A DNA stretch of 64,000 bases from Sinomicrobium kalidii. Lineage in GTDB: Bacteria; Bacteroidota; Bacteroidia; Flavobacteriales; Flavobacteriaceae. Of the stretch, positions 37,095-46,135 are shown one piece after another (positions within the stretch are counted from its first letter, which is position 1; each line of letters begins with the position of its first letter). The stretch is from the NCBI RefSeq assembly GCF_021183825.1, contig NZ_CP089211.1:4074501-4138500 (forward strand). The letters run 5' to 3'. The notes under the pieces were generated by a model. The model saw only the letters and a program-made list of their open reading frames with translations. It ran no database searches and was not told the DNA's origin. The translations under genes and the position numbers were made by a program.

Positions 37095-39767
37095 CTACCT
37101 AATATGATACCCGAAACTCAGCATAAAATACTGCTGCAAATTATTGCTCTGTACATCCTCTATATAATTCTGTGTAGCGGTACGGCTGATGTTACGGTTC
37201 TGTTTCAGCAGGTCAAACACACGGAACCGCAGCTCGGCACGGTCGTCTTTCAGGAATAGCCAGGAAACATCCATATTCCACAGCAGTGAGCCCTTTTCAA
37301 AATCATCGGGGATGTTATTGTTACGGATAAACCCTATTTGATTCCCCCATACCAGGTTTTTAAACGGGTAGAGGTCCAGCGAACCGCTAAGGGTATGAAT
37401 GGTAAAATCCTGGTTTTGGCCGGAAGCCTTATCATATTTTACTTTATTGTATTGTGGCGAATAGGAAATGTCGATATCCAGCACTTTGTTTATAACATAA
37501 CCGGCCTGCAGGTTGGGGGCCAGCGTCCATCGGTCACTGCTTACAAGTTCTTCATTAATAAAATTCCGGTCCCTGTTATAGCCTGTGTTACCCGATAATT
37601 TTACGGAAATTATACCGGTCTTTAAAAGCTTACGGGCCGAAAAGCCGAAATAACCGTACAACCGGCTTACACCGTCGGCATTGATATACGAAGACACCTG
37701 CCTGCCCAGATCGTCATAGGTGGTGGTGCTGATGATCTGGTCTTTGACGGGGGTGTAGGAAATATTGGCAAAAAAGGAATTTCCCTTAGTGTTTAAAGCG
37801 TTGTAATGCATACTGTATAACTGGTAAAAGGTAGGGGCCAGGTCCGGGTTACCTTCCTGGATAAACAGCGGGTTACTGTTATCGGCTACGGGCTGCAATT
37901 GGGTGGCTGAGGGCGGAGAAGTATACGCATTATAGGAAAAGGTCAATCGTTGTTTATCAGTTATCCTGTAATTGATGTTAAAAGAAGGCGCGATATTTAT
38001 AAAATCACGGGTTATTCCGGTTTGCAGGGTTTTGTTATAAGGACTTAGCCGGTTGTAATTGAGGGTAAGCCCGGCAGAGAACTCAACCTTTTTTAATGTG
38101 TAACGGAGCGAAGCATTGGTAGTGTTGTTCAGGGTTTCGGTTCGGAAGGCGTTAGAACCAAGGCTGTCTAAGCCTGTTCTTTGATAATTTTCGTCGAGCA
38201 GCCAGGTTTTCCGTTCGTTGGAAGACCGTGCATAGGAGGCCGTATTGTACCAGGCACCGCTTAACCGTTCTGCTATGGGAAACCCGTGATTTATAGTTAA
38301 TGTATAATTATTTGTATAGTTGTCTGTAATGATCTGTTGCCTGAAAAGGGTCGTGGAGTCCGCTTCCTCCTTGTGAAAAGTGGTTTCTCCCGTATTGAGG
38401 TCTTCGTTCTCGTCGCGGGAGATCGTACCGGAAAAAGAGATGTTCAAATGCGTCTTTGGGGAATATAGTTTCTGCCATTCTATATGCAATGGAAGGGACA
38501 TGTTTTTTCCCTCGGTATGGTTGGTAGTTTGCTGGGTATTGACGGGGTTTTCTGCTTCGTCTGTGGTGGTATGGGTAACAGCGCTGTTATTAGTGGTATT
38601 TAGGGAAAGTTGGGGAACCCTGATTTGTAATGTGGTTGTTGAGTCGAGCGGAATGGAGGTACTGATGTTTAACCGGTGTTCGTCACTTCCCCGGGAAGTC
38701 GTGGAATTGGAGGTGGTAGTAAACGAAGAATCGGGTACGATAAACTGGATACGCTCTTTCAGGGATTCCTGGAACGTACCCGGGTGGGTGTAATCATACC
38801 CTGCCGAAAGTTCTGTTCCGCTTTCCCAGCGGTCATTGTAGTTAATTCCCCCTCGCAGGGTTCTTGTAATACCGTTACCGGCATTGAGCACGGTGATCAC
38901 TTCGTCTTCGGTATAGTCTACGGCATTGATATTATTCAGCATCCCGAGCACGGTTAGGCGGCTTTCGCCGCGAAAACGGTTAAATTTTCCCATAAGTTCA
39001 TAGCGGTGGTCGGTTCCTCCCCCTGCGGTGAGATTTCCGAAGTCTTTCAGATTTTCTTTTAGTTGGATGTTGAGGGTTTTGGTCTTTTGTGCAGTATTTC
39101 CCATCCTGATATCTTCCGTTTCGTCAGTATCCGCAAGCTGAATTTTTTCTACCACATCCACCGGGAGAATACTTAAGGCCATTCTACCGTCTGTGCCGAA
39201 GTACTCGCGTCCGTCTACCAGTATCCGTGATATCCGTTGCCCGTTATGGGTCAGGCTACCGTCCGGACCTACTTCCATTCCCGGCATTTTTTTAAACAGT
39301 TCCTTGATTTCACTGTAAGGCCGGGTGGTAAAGGCGCTGACATTGTATTCCAGGGTATCGCCCCGGATGATCATGGGGAGCTGAACGCCTTTCACCTCTA
39401 CATCTTCCAGCGCTATGGCGCCTTCCCATAATTTTACCGGGGCCATGGTAAATTTTGCTTCCGTAAGGTAAAGCAGCCCGCGAAAAGGCTGATAGCCGAG
39501 GTAACGGATATCCACCAGCAGGGTATCCCTTTGCGGAAGGCCTTCTACGGTAAAATCACCTTCCATCCCGGTCACTACGGCGCCTACCCGGGTATCATCG
39601 GCCAAACGGTTTACAATGACCGTGGCCCCGGGAACCGGTTCCCGGTTTACGGAGTCCAGGACACTACCTTCCAGGGTCCCTGTACGTTGTGCCCATGCGG
39701 CGGGGATTGATAGTAAAAGGAAGATCATAAAACAGCAGCGGCAGATAATTTGTTTACGGGAATACAT
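37095..39767 (-). CDS. Outer membrane beta-barrel protein (TonB-receptor-like) with CarboxypepD_reg domain
   Basis: 890 residues with signal peptide (FMIFLLLSIPAAWA). Residues about 28-110 form a carboxypeptidase-regulatory-like beta-sandwich (LEGSVLDSVNREPVPGATVIVNR). A plug-like region follows (IKELFKKMPGMEVGPDGSLTHNGQRISRILVDGREYFGTD), then a long barrel (from about 240) ending in YFMLSFGYHIR. It belongs to the flavobacterial outer membrane beta-barrel family related to TonB-dependent receptors; no SusD partner is present. Ligand unknown. The gene stands alone, flanked by oppositely oriented copies of the same repeats. Confidence 0.88.
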   Translation of the reverse strand: MYSRKQIICRCCFMIFLLLSIPAAWAQRTGTLEGSVLDSVNREPVPGATVIVNRLADDTRVGAVVTGMEGDFTVEGLPQRDTLLVDIRYLGYQPFRGLLYLTEAKFTMAPVKLWEGAIALEDVEVKGVQLPMIIRGDTLEYNVSAFTTRPYSEIKELFKKMPGMEVGPDGSLTHNGQRISRILVDGREYFGTDGRMALSILPVDVVEKIQLADTDETEDIRMGNTAQKTKTLNIQLKENLKDFGNLTAGGGTDHRYELMGKFNRFRGESRLTVLGMLNNINAVDYTEDEVITVLNAGNGITRTLRGGINYNDRWESGTELSAGYDYTHPGTFQESLKERIQFIVPDSSFTTTSNSTTSRGSDEHRLNISTSIPLDSTTTLQIRVPQLSLNTTNNSAVTHTTTDEAENPVNTQQTTNHTEGKNMSLPLHIEWQKLYSPKTHLNISFSGTISRDENEDLNTGETTFHKEEADSTTLFRQQIITDNYTNNYTLTINHGFPIAERLSGAWYNTASYARSSNERKTWLLDENYQRTGLDSLGSNAFRTETLNNTTNASLRYTLKKVEFSAGLTLNYNRLSPYNKTLQTGITRDFINIAPSFNINYRITDKQRLTFSYNAYTSPPSATQLQPVADNSNPLFIQEGNPDLAPTFYQLYSMHYNALNTKGNSFFANISYTPVKDQIISTTTYDDLGRQVSSYINADGVSRLYGYFGFSARKLLKTGIISVKLSGNTGYNRDRNFINEELVSSDRWTLAPNLQAGYVINKVLDIDISYSPQYNKVKYDKASGQNQDFTIHTLSGSLDLYPFKNLVWGNQIGFIRNNNIPDDFEKGSLLWNMDVSWLFLKDDRAELRFRVFDLLKQNRNISRTATQNYIEDVQSNNLQQYFMLSFGYHIR

Positions 39768-40667
39768 CGGGTGTTTGTGTTTTTGGTTAAGAATTCAATA
39801 CGGTCGTCACCTTAAAAATTGTTATGGGCGTAGAAACCTTGTGTAAGGTTTTTATGTCATTACGAAAGGATCGTAAAAAACCCTTAACAAAATTCAGGTT
39901 TTACCCTATAAGATGCCCTTATCCTGAACATCTCAGGGAAAAAGTGCATAACACAAACATTAAAAACTACCTGGAAAATAAAATGATTTTTTGCCCCCTG
40001 TATCTTTTGTTAGACAGGGGAGCTGAGAGAAACGAATAACCTGTAATTGTATGAGTAACCGAATATACGAAAAATAATTTACGGGTTTTGTCTTTTGTAT
40101 TGATTTTTACGGGTAAGAACAATTAAGATCAGTAACGTGTGTTATGTTTTTTACTTCGTGTTTTTTCCGGGTCAGGTTTAAGAACGGATTATAAGGACCC
40201 CGTTATTGAGCTTTTGGGCAGGCTTAATGCAGGCAAGCCCGGGATAAACTGAAGTGTTGGCGGTCTCCGGGTTGGTTTGTGTATGCCATTGGAGGTATGT
40301 TGCCGGCCTGATGAGATTGCCACGGGCAGAGCCCTCGCAAAGACGTGTACTTGTTATGGTTTTAAGAAGGCACTATGCTCCGACACCCCAAACTCCCCAA
40401 CCCCAAACTCCCCAACTCCCCAACTCCAAAACTCCAAAACTCCAAAACTCACAAACCCAAAAGGAAAGCGTCATTGCGAACCCTTCGATAAACTCAGGGC
40501 AGGGTGAAATGAAGCAGTCTCCAGGCTGGGATGCGCATGTCATCGGAGGTATGTTGCCGACCTCCGGGAGATTGCCGCGCTACGCTCGCAAAGACGTGTA
40601 CTTGTTGTGGTTTTGGGAAGGCACCACGCTCTGAAACCCCAAACTCCCCAACTCCATCCCGATATAT
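39768..40667. other. 900-bp gene-poor region, repeats in second half
   Basis: 39768-40240 shows nothing convincing; a 71-residue frame at 39824 has no RBS or family features. 40250-40656 consists of repeats of the same type as 36.1-36.9 kb in the opposite orientation, with an AACTCC tract (about 40385-40450), ending at the IS insertion. Confidence 0.6.
40250..40656. repeat. Intergenic repeat cluster, inverted relative to 36.1 kb
   Basis: Contains CGCAAAGACGTGTACTTG twice (about 40337 and 40588), GGAAAGCGTCATTGCGAACC, AGCAGTCTCCAGGCTGGGATGCGCATG and AACTCC tracts, all complements of blocks in the 36119-36870 array. Continues on the other side of the IS at 42285-42412. Confidence 0.7.
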
Positions 40668-40855
40668 CCTAAAATCCGCATGTCTATAGTAAATCATTAA
40701 ACCCCATTTTGATTTTGGTGCTTTAAGGGTTAAACGTTGCTTTTTTTGTGGGTCTCCGATATCTTTTTAAATATTAGGGCATACGTTCCCTGTTAAAGTT
40801 TTTATACTTTCGCTGTGAAGGTCATTATTTTAAAGAGCGTTTTGTTTTTTGCCGG

Positions 40856-42150
40856 CTAAGTTTTTAAGGGCATATTTCCATAAACCCTGAGGTATACTTG
40901 TCTGGAACGGTTGATCCATTTTGAAGGCAAGATGATAAACCTGAAAAGGAATTTTTTAACACGGTAGGAAGGCCTTAGAGTTTTGTATTTGGAGGAAAAG
41001 CATTCAATGATATGATGGTAAAGGTTGCGGCAGATTGCTGTTAAATATAAAAAAACGGTGTTCTTGTCCAAGGTAGAGAAAGGCATTCCGTCCCACCCGA
41101 AATCATTTTTGAGGATATCGAACTGACGCTCCATATTTCCCCTGTGATTGTAGCGCCGGACCAGTTCAGTAATATTAAGTTCAAGGTTATTGGTGAGGAT
41201 GGCGCGGTATTGATAAGCATCGCTGGTAAAAGCATCGGTTTGCTTTGTAGGTTTGAACGAGCGCTTGACCACCAGCCTGTATTGTTCAGGTTTTTCCCCG
41301 GCCCTTTTGGCCTGTTGTTCGAATGGGGTCACCAGAACCTGTCCAATTTCAATAATGTTATTGTTGGCATCCAACATGGTGTCCCAACGTTCTATTTTTT
41401 TGAAATATTTTTCCACATAGCTGTTTTTACAACCAATGTAAAAGAACTTTACCTTTTGTTGCACTAATTTGACAACCTCATATTGATAGGAAGCGGCATC
41501 GGCCCTGAAGTGGTCAATTTTCGGTCTAGATTGGCTTCCAGCAAATGAAAGAGGCGAGATAGTGTATCCCGCTGAAAGGACTTGGCGTCACTGTTCCCGT
41601 TCCTGTTTTCTATGTAAAGGACCTGGTTCTCATTGATAGTGCAGACCCCGGGTTGATACCCTTGGGCACGCTTATAGGTCATTTTACTATCGTTTTTTTC
41701 ATTGAAAATGATAGTATTGTCATAATCCACAATAAGTTCCTTTTGTTTAAAAACACCCAAATGTTTCAATACCCCAATGTTCAATTGTCCCAAGGCCGAA
41801 TTGGGACTGTATGTGTGAACTACGGCACCTCTTTTGGTCATACATTCAGCAGCGGGTTCGGATAAATTACCGATACGCCGTAGCATGGTGTCGGAACTGG
41901 GCATATTCAGGTAAGGGTTGTCTGTAAAATGGCTTCTAAGGTGGGTTTGAAGATCCTCGATACAGTCGCCACCACATAAGTAAATGCTTAGCAATGAATA
42001 CAAGACATCGCTCCAGGAATATTTGGATTGGGGCGCAAGCTCTGGCAGGTTATTGTCCAATAATTGGCCTATACCGGATGTCGAGAGATACTCCAAAACA
42101 AAATTTAATCCGCCAAAAGCAGAGATAGCTTTACTTTTTTGTATTTTCAT
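40856..42150 (-). pseudogene. IS1380-family transposase, frameshifted
   Basis: Two overlapping frames together cover about 431 residues, a normal length. The first part starts at the ATG at 42150 (MKIQKSKAISAFGGLNFVLEYL) and includes IVDYDNTIIFNEK with a catalytic Asp. At the T4 run at 41518-41521 (AAAA on the coding strand) one base is missing: restoring it rejoins LDRKIDHFRADAASYQYEVV, which holds the second catalytic Asp. The rest contains YNHRGNMERQFDILKNDFGW with the catalytic Glu. IS1380 transposases are normally made from one frame, so this copy is probably dead, unless the missing base is a sequencing error. Confidence 0.85.
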
Positions 42151-42193
42151 AATCGTATTTTGTAGCAACACCAATTTAGGTGAAAATACCAAA

Positions 42194-42228
42194 AACCGCA
42201 AACGCTTTACTTATAAAGGTTTGCGGTT
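42194..42228. repeat. 10-bp hairpin inside IS end
   Basis: AACCGCAAAC (42194-42203) and GTTTGCGGTT (42219-42228) pair perfectly, upstream of the transposase start and inside the element. This position suits a structure that blocks read-through transcription into the transposase, as in other IS elements. Confidence 0.5.
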
Positions 42229-42284
42229 AGTTTTATAAAGTATCTTACGGATTTTAGGATATATCGGGACTCCGGGACTCCAAA

Positions 42285-42412
42285 ACTCACAAACCAAAGG
42301 AAAAGCGTCACTGCGAGCGTAGCGCGGCAGTCTCCCCGCAAGTATGCGCATGCCTGTTGCTGAGCACCGTCGAAGTATCGGAGGTATGTTGCCGGCCTCC
42401 GGGATAGGAAAA
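42285..42412. repeat. Repeat fragment right of the IS
   Basis: Contains GGAAAAGCGTCACTGCGAGC, GCAGTCTCC, ATGCGCATGCCTGTTGCTGAGC and CGGAGGTATGTTGCCGGCCTCCGGGA, matching blocks of the 36.1 and 40.3 kb repeats. Before insertion of the IS it was continuous with 40250-40667. Confidence 0.65.
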
Positions 42413-42511
42413 TCCTTCGGAATTGAATTTTGTCGTGTACTAAAAAAGTAAAAGTTAAAACATTGAATTGAAAAATTGTTAAATTTGATAATCAACCAAA
42501 AAAACAGAGAG

Positions 42512-43624
42512 ATGAAAATACTTAAAAAAATCCTTATTGTGCTGGTGATTCTGATTGCCATTCCGCTGGTTGCGGCACTGTTTGTAAAGAAGGACTATAC
42601 GGTAGAGCGGGAGGTTACTATCCATAAGCCGAAACAGGAGGTCTTTGACTATGTAAAGTACCTTAAGAACCAGGATAATTACAGCAAATGGGCCATGATG
42701 GACCCGGATATGGAAAAAACGTATCGCGGCACGGACGGTACGGAAGGATTTGTTTCCGCCTGGAACAGCGATAAAGAAGATGTGGGATCCGGTGAACAGG
42801 AGATCAGGAAAATTACGGAAGGGCAGAGGATCGATTTTGAGCTCCGTTTTTTTAAACCTTTTGAGTCCGTTTCACCGGCATACATGACTACCCGGGCGAC
42901 CTCGGAGGATCAAACCAAAGTAACATGGGGCTTTGAAGGGCATATGAACTACCCGATGAACCTGATGATGGTGTTTGTGGATTTTGAAAAGGTGATCGGT
43001 GACGACCTGCAGACCGGCTTGGACAATTTGAAAGAAATTTTGGAATCCCGGAAAACGGTAACTGCAGGCAGCAGGGAATTTTTGCTCGACTATTTTAAAA
43101 AAACTTCGGATAAGCTGTCGGAAAGTGTATCCGGCCTGAGTGAAGCCCAGCTGCAATTCAGGCCCTCGGAAGATAAATGGTCCGTAAGCCAGTGCCTGGA
43201 ACATATTGTCGCTGCGGAAAGCATGTTGTTTGGTGTGGTACGGAAAGGGCTGGAAGCTCCTGCCAATCCGGAAGAAAAGGATAAGGTGAAATTTTCCGAT
43301 GAAGAACTCATCGCAGCCATTACGGACCGTAGTCAGAAGGCAGAGGCCCCTGCAGAACTCCGGGGCGAAGGGAAATATACCGATCCGGAAACAGCGACCG
43401 ATGACCTGGCATCGGCCCGTAAAGCCGTTTTGGAATACATTGAAAATGCCTCTTTGGAAGATTTGCGCGATCATGTTATTGAATTCCCTTTCGGAAAAGT
43501 GGACGGTTACCAGTCTTTACTGTTTATCGCAGCTCATAGTGCAAGACATACCCTGCAGATAGAAGAAGTGATCGCTGATCCGGATTTCCCGGAAAATCAG
43601 GAACAGGGAGCGGAAAAAGGCTAA
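42512..43624 (+). CDS. SRPBCC-DinB fusion protein
   Basis: 370 residues from the ATG at 42512 (MKILKKILIVLVILIAIPLVAALFVKK), preferred over a start 36 bases upstream because AGAGAG lies just before it. One N-terminal membrane helix anchors the protein. Residues about 28-180 are a START/SRPBCC domain (DYTVEREVTIHKPKQEVFDYVKYLKNQDNYSKW) and about 190-360 a DinB-like four-helix domain (LSEAQLQFRPSEDKWSVSQCLEHIVAAES; HSARHTLQIEEVI). DinB domains usually bind a metal through three His; here candidates are His in EHIV, HSAR and RHTL. Joining a lipid-type pocket and a DinB fold in one chain is unusual. Function unknown. Confidence 0.85.
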   Translation: MKILKKILIVLVILIAIPLVAALFVKKDYTVEREVTIHKPKQEVFDYVKYLKNQDNYSKWAMMDPDMEKTYRGTDGTEGFVSAWNSDKEDVGSGEQEIRKITEGQRIDFELRFFKPFESVSPAYMTTRATSEDQTKVTWGFEGHMNYPMNLMMVFVDFEKVIGDDLQTGLDNLKEILESRKTVTAGSREFLLDYFKKTSDKLSESVSGLSEAQLQFRPSEDKWSVSQCLEHIVAAESMLFGVVRKGLEAPANPEEKDKVKFSDEELIAAITDRSQKAEAPAELRGEGKYTDPETATDDLASARKAVLEYIENASLEDLRDHVIEFPFGKVDGYQSLLFIAAHSARHTLQIEEVIADPDFPENQEQGAEKG

Positions 43625-43841
43625 GACATTAGTGTTTGCCAAAAATGAATTTGCATTCTTTGCCCCCCTGTCATGCATGGCTTTTAACACTTTTTTACGG
43701 GATGACGATTTGATTGGCTCCCGATACTTATCGGGATCATGGTATCTTCCCTGCCGTACCCCCGGGTGTCTTTGTACATCTTCAGAAGTGGGGGGAACTC
43801 AGGATAGGCACATTCCTTCCCGTTTTAAAGCCCCGAAAACG

Positions 43842-44462
43842 GCCATTTAAGGGAATGCGTATACACGGGAAGGAGGCCGGTATGCGGCTTACCCGTTCCC
43901 GTTAGCCGTTTACCGGGTTGCTTATGAATTCATATACAATTGCTTATACAGCAAACCGGGTTGGGTTGGCGGCTTAAGGAAATGGGTAAGCTGCATACGA
44001 AGTTCCGTCGACCGTTTACCGGGGTGCTTACGAATTCATACGTAATTGCTTAAGCAACGAAACGGATCAGGTTGGCGGATCAGGGGAATGGGTAAGCGGC
44101 ATACGAAGTTCTGCCGACTGCTTAGCGGGTTGCTTATGAATTCATGTACAATTGCTTATACAGCAAACCGGGTTGGGTTGGCGGCTTAAGGAAATGGGTA
44201 AGCTGCATACGAAGTTCCGTCGACCGTTTACCGGGGTTGCTTACGAATTCATACGTAATTGCTTACGCAGCAAACCGGGTTACGTTAGCAGTTTAAGGAG
44301 ATGGGTAAGCGGCATACGAAGTTCCGCTGACCGTTTACGGGGGTTGCTTACGAATTCATATACAATTGCTTATGCAGCAAACCGGGTTAGGTTGGCGGCT
44401 TAAGGAGATGGATATGCGGCAAACCCAACCCGGTTCAGCATATACGCAATCCCTTAAATGGC
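43842..44462. repeat. Five-copy ~106-bp tandem array with 22-bp terminal inverted repeats
   Basis: The marker GAATTCAT recurs at 43926, 44032, 44138, 44245 and 44352, i.e. at intervals of 106, 106, 107 and 107 bp. Each unit contains GGGTAAGCGGCATACGAAGTTCCG, a TTACCGGGGTTGCTTA ... GCAGCAAACCGGGTTA stem-loop and a GGCTTAAGGAGATG end (units given in part). The array is bounded by GCCATTTAAGGGAATGCGTATA-type 22-bp ends (43842-43863 and 44441-44462), complementary at 21 of 22 positions. The unit length is not a multiple of three, so it is not protein-coding. Confidence 0.85.
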
Positions 44463-44504
44463 AAAAACAGGCTCCGGATCATCCGGTTTTTATTTATCGG
44501 ATAT

Positions 44505-44681
44505 TTATCGGTAAACATATCCGGATGATTCCTTTTCCTCTTCCCTGATCAGCAGATATTTTTCAACCGGTTCTGTTAAATGCTTTATTACAGTTCTGCC
44601 AATATTATATCGTTGCATGTATTCGGAAGTAACAATTTCTCCTTTTGGTTTTGAAAAACAGGAGAGTATCTGCCTAAAATT
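44505..44681 (-). pseudogene. Relic: C-terminal winged-helix segment, possibly of a P-loop ATPase
   Basis: A 58-codon frame ends in TAA at 44505 and is cut by an in-frame TGA at 44682. It reads RQILSCFSKPKGEIVTSEYMQ followed by RYNIGRTVIKHLTEPVEKYL and then LIREEEKESSGYVYR. The pattern ILxxhA-x-x-G-x-x-xTSEYMxRYNIG-x-x-VxxxLxxLxxxxLI-x-x-x-Y is like the winged helix at the end of DUF234-type AAA ATPases. There is no start codon or upstream domain. Identification rests on pattern memory; the alternative is chance. Confidence 0.4.
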
Positions 44682-44687
44682 TCAGTT

Positions 44688-44825
44688 TTACTTTACTTTT
44701 AGTGTTTTTGGATTTCTGCTTCCGTGTCTTATCGTTAAAACAAAAAGTATATCGTCAACAAAATCGTAGTAAAGTAAATACTTTTGAATGATCTTTACAT
44801 AAACGTTAGGAATATCTGTTGGTTT
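44688..44825 (-). pseudogene. Relic: C-terminal part of RelE/ParE-family toxin
   Basis: A 45-codon frame ending in TAA at 44688, bounded upstream by a stop at 44826, lacks a start codon. It encodes KPTDIPNVYVKIIQKYLLYY, then DFVDDILFVLTIRHGSRNPK and TLKVK. The YLLYYDFVDDILFVLTIRHGSRNP segment is the C-terminal beta-hairpin of RelE/ParE toxins, including the usual HGSR. About half of a toxin gene is missing; the upstream boundary lies 24 bases from the argH stop, so the 5' part was lost at that junction. No antitoxin gene is visible. Confidence 0.65.
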
Positions 44826-44849
44826 TTAACATGGAAATGACTAAATAAC

Positions 44850-46127
44850 TCAAACCTTCCCCATCTTCTCCCTGATCTCATCCAGGCACAGATTGCCTAA
44901 GCTGCCTTCATGCGTATGGTGTATATCCCGCTTGGGCTTAAAGTTGCCTTCGGCGATGTCCGTGCCCATTTTTTTATAGGCATCGCGGAAAGGTACGCCG
45001 GACTGTACGAGTTCGTTGAGGGTATCAACGCTAAAGAGATAGTCGTATTTGGGGTCGTCGAGGATGCCCTTGTTTACCCGGATGTCTTTTAGCGTAAAGG
45101 CGGCCATTTCCAGGCAGGCTTTCAGGTCCTGTATGGCGGGGACGATGACTTCTTTGACAAGTTGGAGGTCCCGGTGGTATCCGCTGGGGAGGTTGTTGGT
45201 GATCAGGGTAAGCTGATTGGGTACGGCCTGTATCTTGTTGCACTTACCGCGGATGAGTTCAAACACATCGGGGTTCTTTTTGTGCGGCATAATGCTGCTT
45301 CCGGTGGTGAGTTCGTCCGGGAAAGTGATAAAGTCGAAGTTCTGGCTCATGTACAGGCATACATCCATGGCCATTTTGGAGAGGGTAGCGGCAATGCTGC
45401 TCAACCCGAATGCGGTGCTTTTCTCTACCTTACCGCGGCCCATCTGTGCGGCTACGACATTGTATTTCAGGGTTTCGAAACCGAGTTCTTTAGTTGTAAA
45501 CGTTCGGTCTATAGGGAAGGAACTCCCGTACCCGGCAGCACTGCCCAGCGGGTTCTGGTCGGCGATCTTATAGGCGGCATCGATAAAGTACAGGTCGTCG
45601 ATGAGGCTCTCCGCATAGGCGGAAAACCACAGTCCGAAAGAGGAAGGCATGGCGATCTGTAAATGCGTATAGCCCGGAAGGAGTACATCCTTGTGTTTTT
45701 CGGCGAGGTTGAGGAGGAGGTCAAAGAGATCGGCGGTCTGTTGTTTGATCTCCTGTAATTCGTGCTTCAGGTACAGATGCATGGCTACGAGTACCTGGTC
45801 GTTCCGGGAACGGGCCGTGTGTATCTTTTTTCCGGTGTCGCCCAGCTTTTGGATGAGGAGGTACTCTATTTTGGAATGCATGTCCTCAAAGCTGTCTTCT
45901 ATGGTGAAGTTACCGGCTTCGATGTCCTTTTGGATGTTTCCGAGTTCCGTGACGAGTTGGTTTGTCTCTTCATCGGTCAGTAAACCTATCCTGCCCAGCA
46001 TTCTGGCGTGTGCCGTAGAAGCGATAACGTCATATTTGGCTAATAAGAGATCCAGTTCCCTGTCGTTGCCTACGGTAAAATGGTCTATTTTTTGGTCTGT
46101 GCTAAAGCCTTTGTCCCAGAGTTTCAT
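44850..46127 (-). CDS. argH: Argininosuccinate lyase
   Basis: 425 residues; splits argininosuccinate into arginine and fumarate, the last step of arginine synthesis. The fumarase-superfamily signature TTGSSIMPHKKNPDVFELIRGK is present, with its catalytic-loop serine. Other conserved parts are TARSRNDQVLVAMHLYL and LLPGYTHLQIAMPSSFGLW. It is somewhat shorter than the 455-460 residues of proteobacterial enzymes, typical for Bacteroidota. Last gene of the minus-strand arg operon, separated from argE by a four-helix-bundle gene and repeats. Confidence 0.96.
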   Translation of the reverse strand: MKLWDKGFSTDQKIDHFTVGNDRELDLLLAKYDVIASTAHARMLGRIGLLTDEETNQLVTELGNIQKDIEAGNFTIEDSFEDMHSKIEYLLIQKLGDTGKKIHTARSRNDQVLVAMHLYLKHELQEIKQQTADLFDLLLNLAEKHKDVLLPGYTHLQIAMPSSFGLWFSAYAESLIDDLYFIDAAYKIADQNPLGSAAGYGSSFPIDRTFTTKELGFETLKYNVVAAQMGRGKVEKSTAFGLSSIAATLSKMAMDVCLYMSQNFDFITFPDELTTGSSIMPHKKNPDVFELIRGKCNKIQAVPNQLTLITNNLPSGYHRDLQLVKEVIVPAIQDLKACLEMAAFTLKDIRVNKGILDDPKYDYLFSVDTLNELVQSGVPFRDAYKKMGTDIAEGNFKPKRDIHHTHEGSLGNLCLDEIREKMGKV

Positions 46128-46135
46128 TGTTTTTT

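Larger units (their letters stand above)
40668..42258 (-). mobile_element. IS1380-family insertion sequence, 1591 bp
   Basis: Ends are CCTAAAATCCG at 40668-40678 and its complement at 42248-42258, an 11-bp perfect terminal inverted repeat beginning with CC as in the IS1380 family. The flanks read CCCGATATAT before and ATATATCGGG after; removing a 4-bp ATAT duplication restores the palindrome CCCGATATATATCGGG that exists intact at 36064-36081. Thus the insertion created a 4-bp target duplication inside a hairpin repeat. The single transposase gene carries a frameshift. Confidence 0.85.
43625..44849. other. 1.2-kb intergenic region with tandem array and gene relics
   Basis: 43625-43841 shows only a CCCGATACTTATCGGG palindrome (about 43722). 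43842-44462 is a tandem-repeat element with terminal inverted repeats. 44505-44825 contains two degraded gene ends on the minus strand. No intact gene is present. Confidence 0.7.

Noticed and set aside
39824..40039. 71-residue frame
   Set aside because: No convincing ribosome-binding site, no domain, and basic low-complexity composition in a gene-poor stretch.
41462..41540. Programmed frameshift in the transposase
   Set aside because: The run is only four A on the coding strand, there is no classic slippery heptamer, and IS1380 transposases are made from a single frame; a simple one-base loss is more likely.
42183..42196. Alternative IS end (GTTTTTGGTATTTT against 40711-40724)
   Set aside because: Only 11 of 14 positions agree; the CCTAAAATCCG ends with a clean 4-bp duplication explain the flanks fully.
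43842..44462. CRISPR array
   Set aside because: Units are about 106 bp, nearly identical throughout and without unique spacers; no cas genes nearby.
44152..44548. Two short overlapping frames in the tandem array
   Set aside because: They arise because each unit happens to be open in some frames; unit length 106-107 bp changes frame at each copy, so no repeated protein is encoded.
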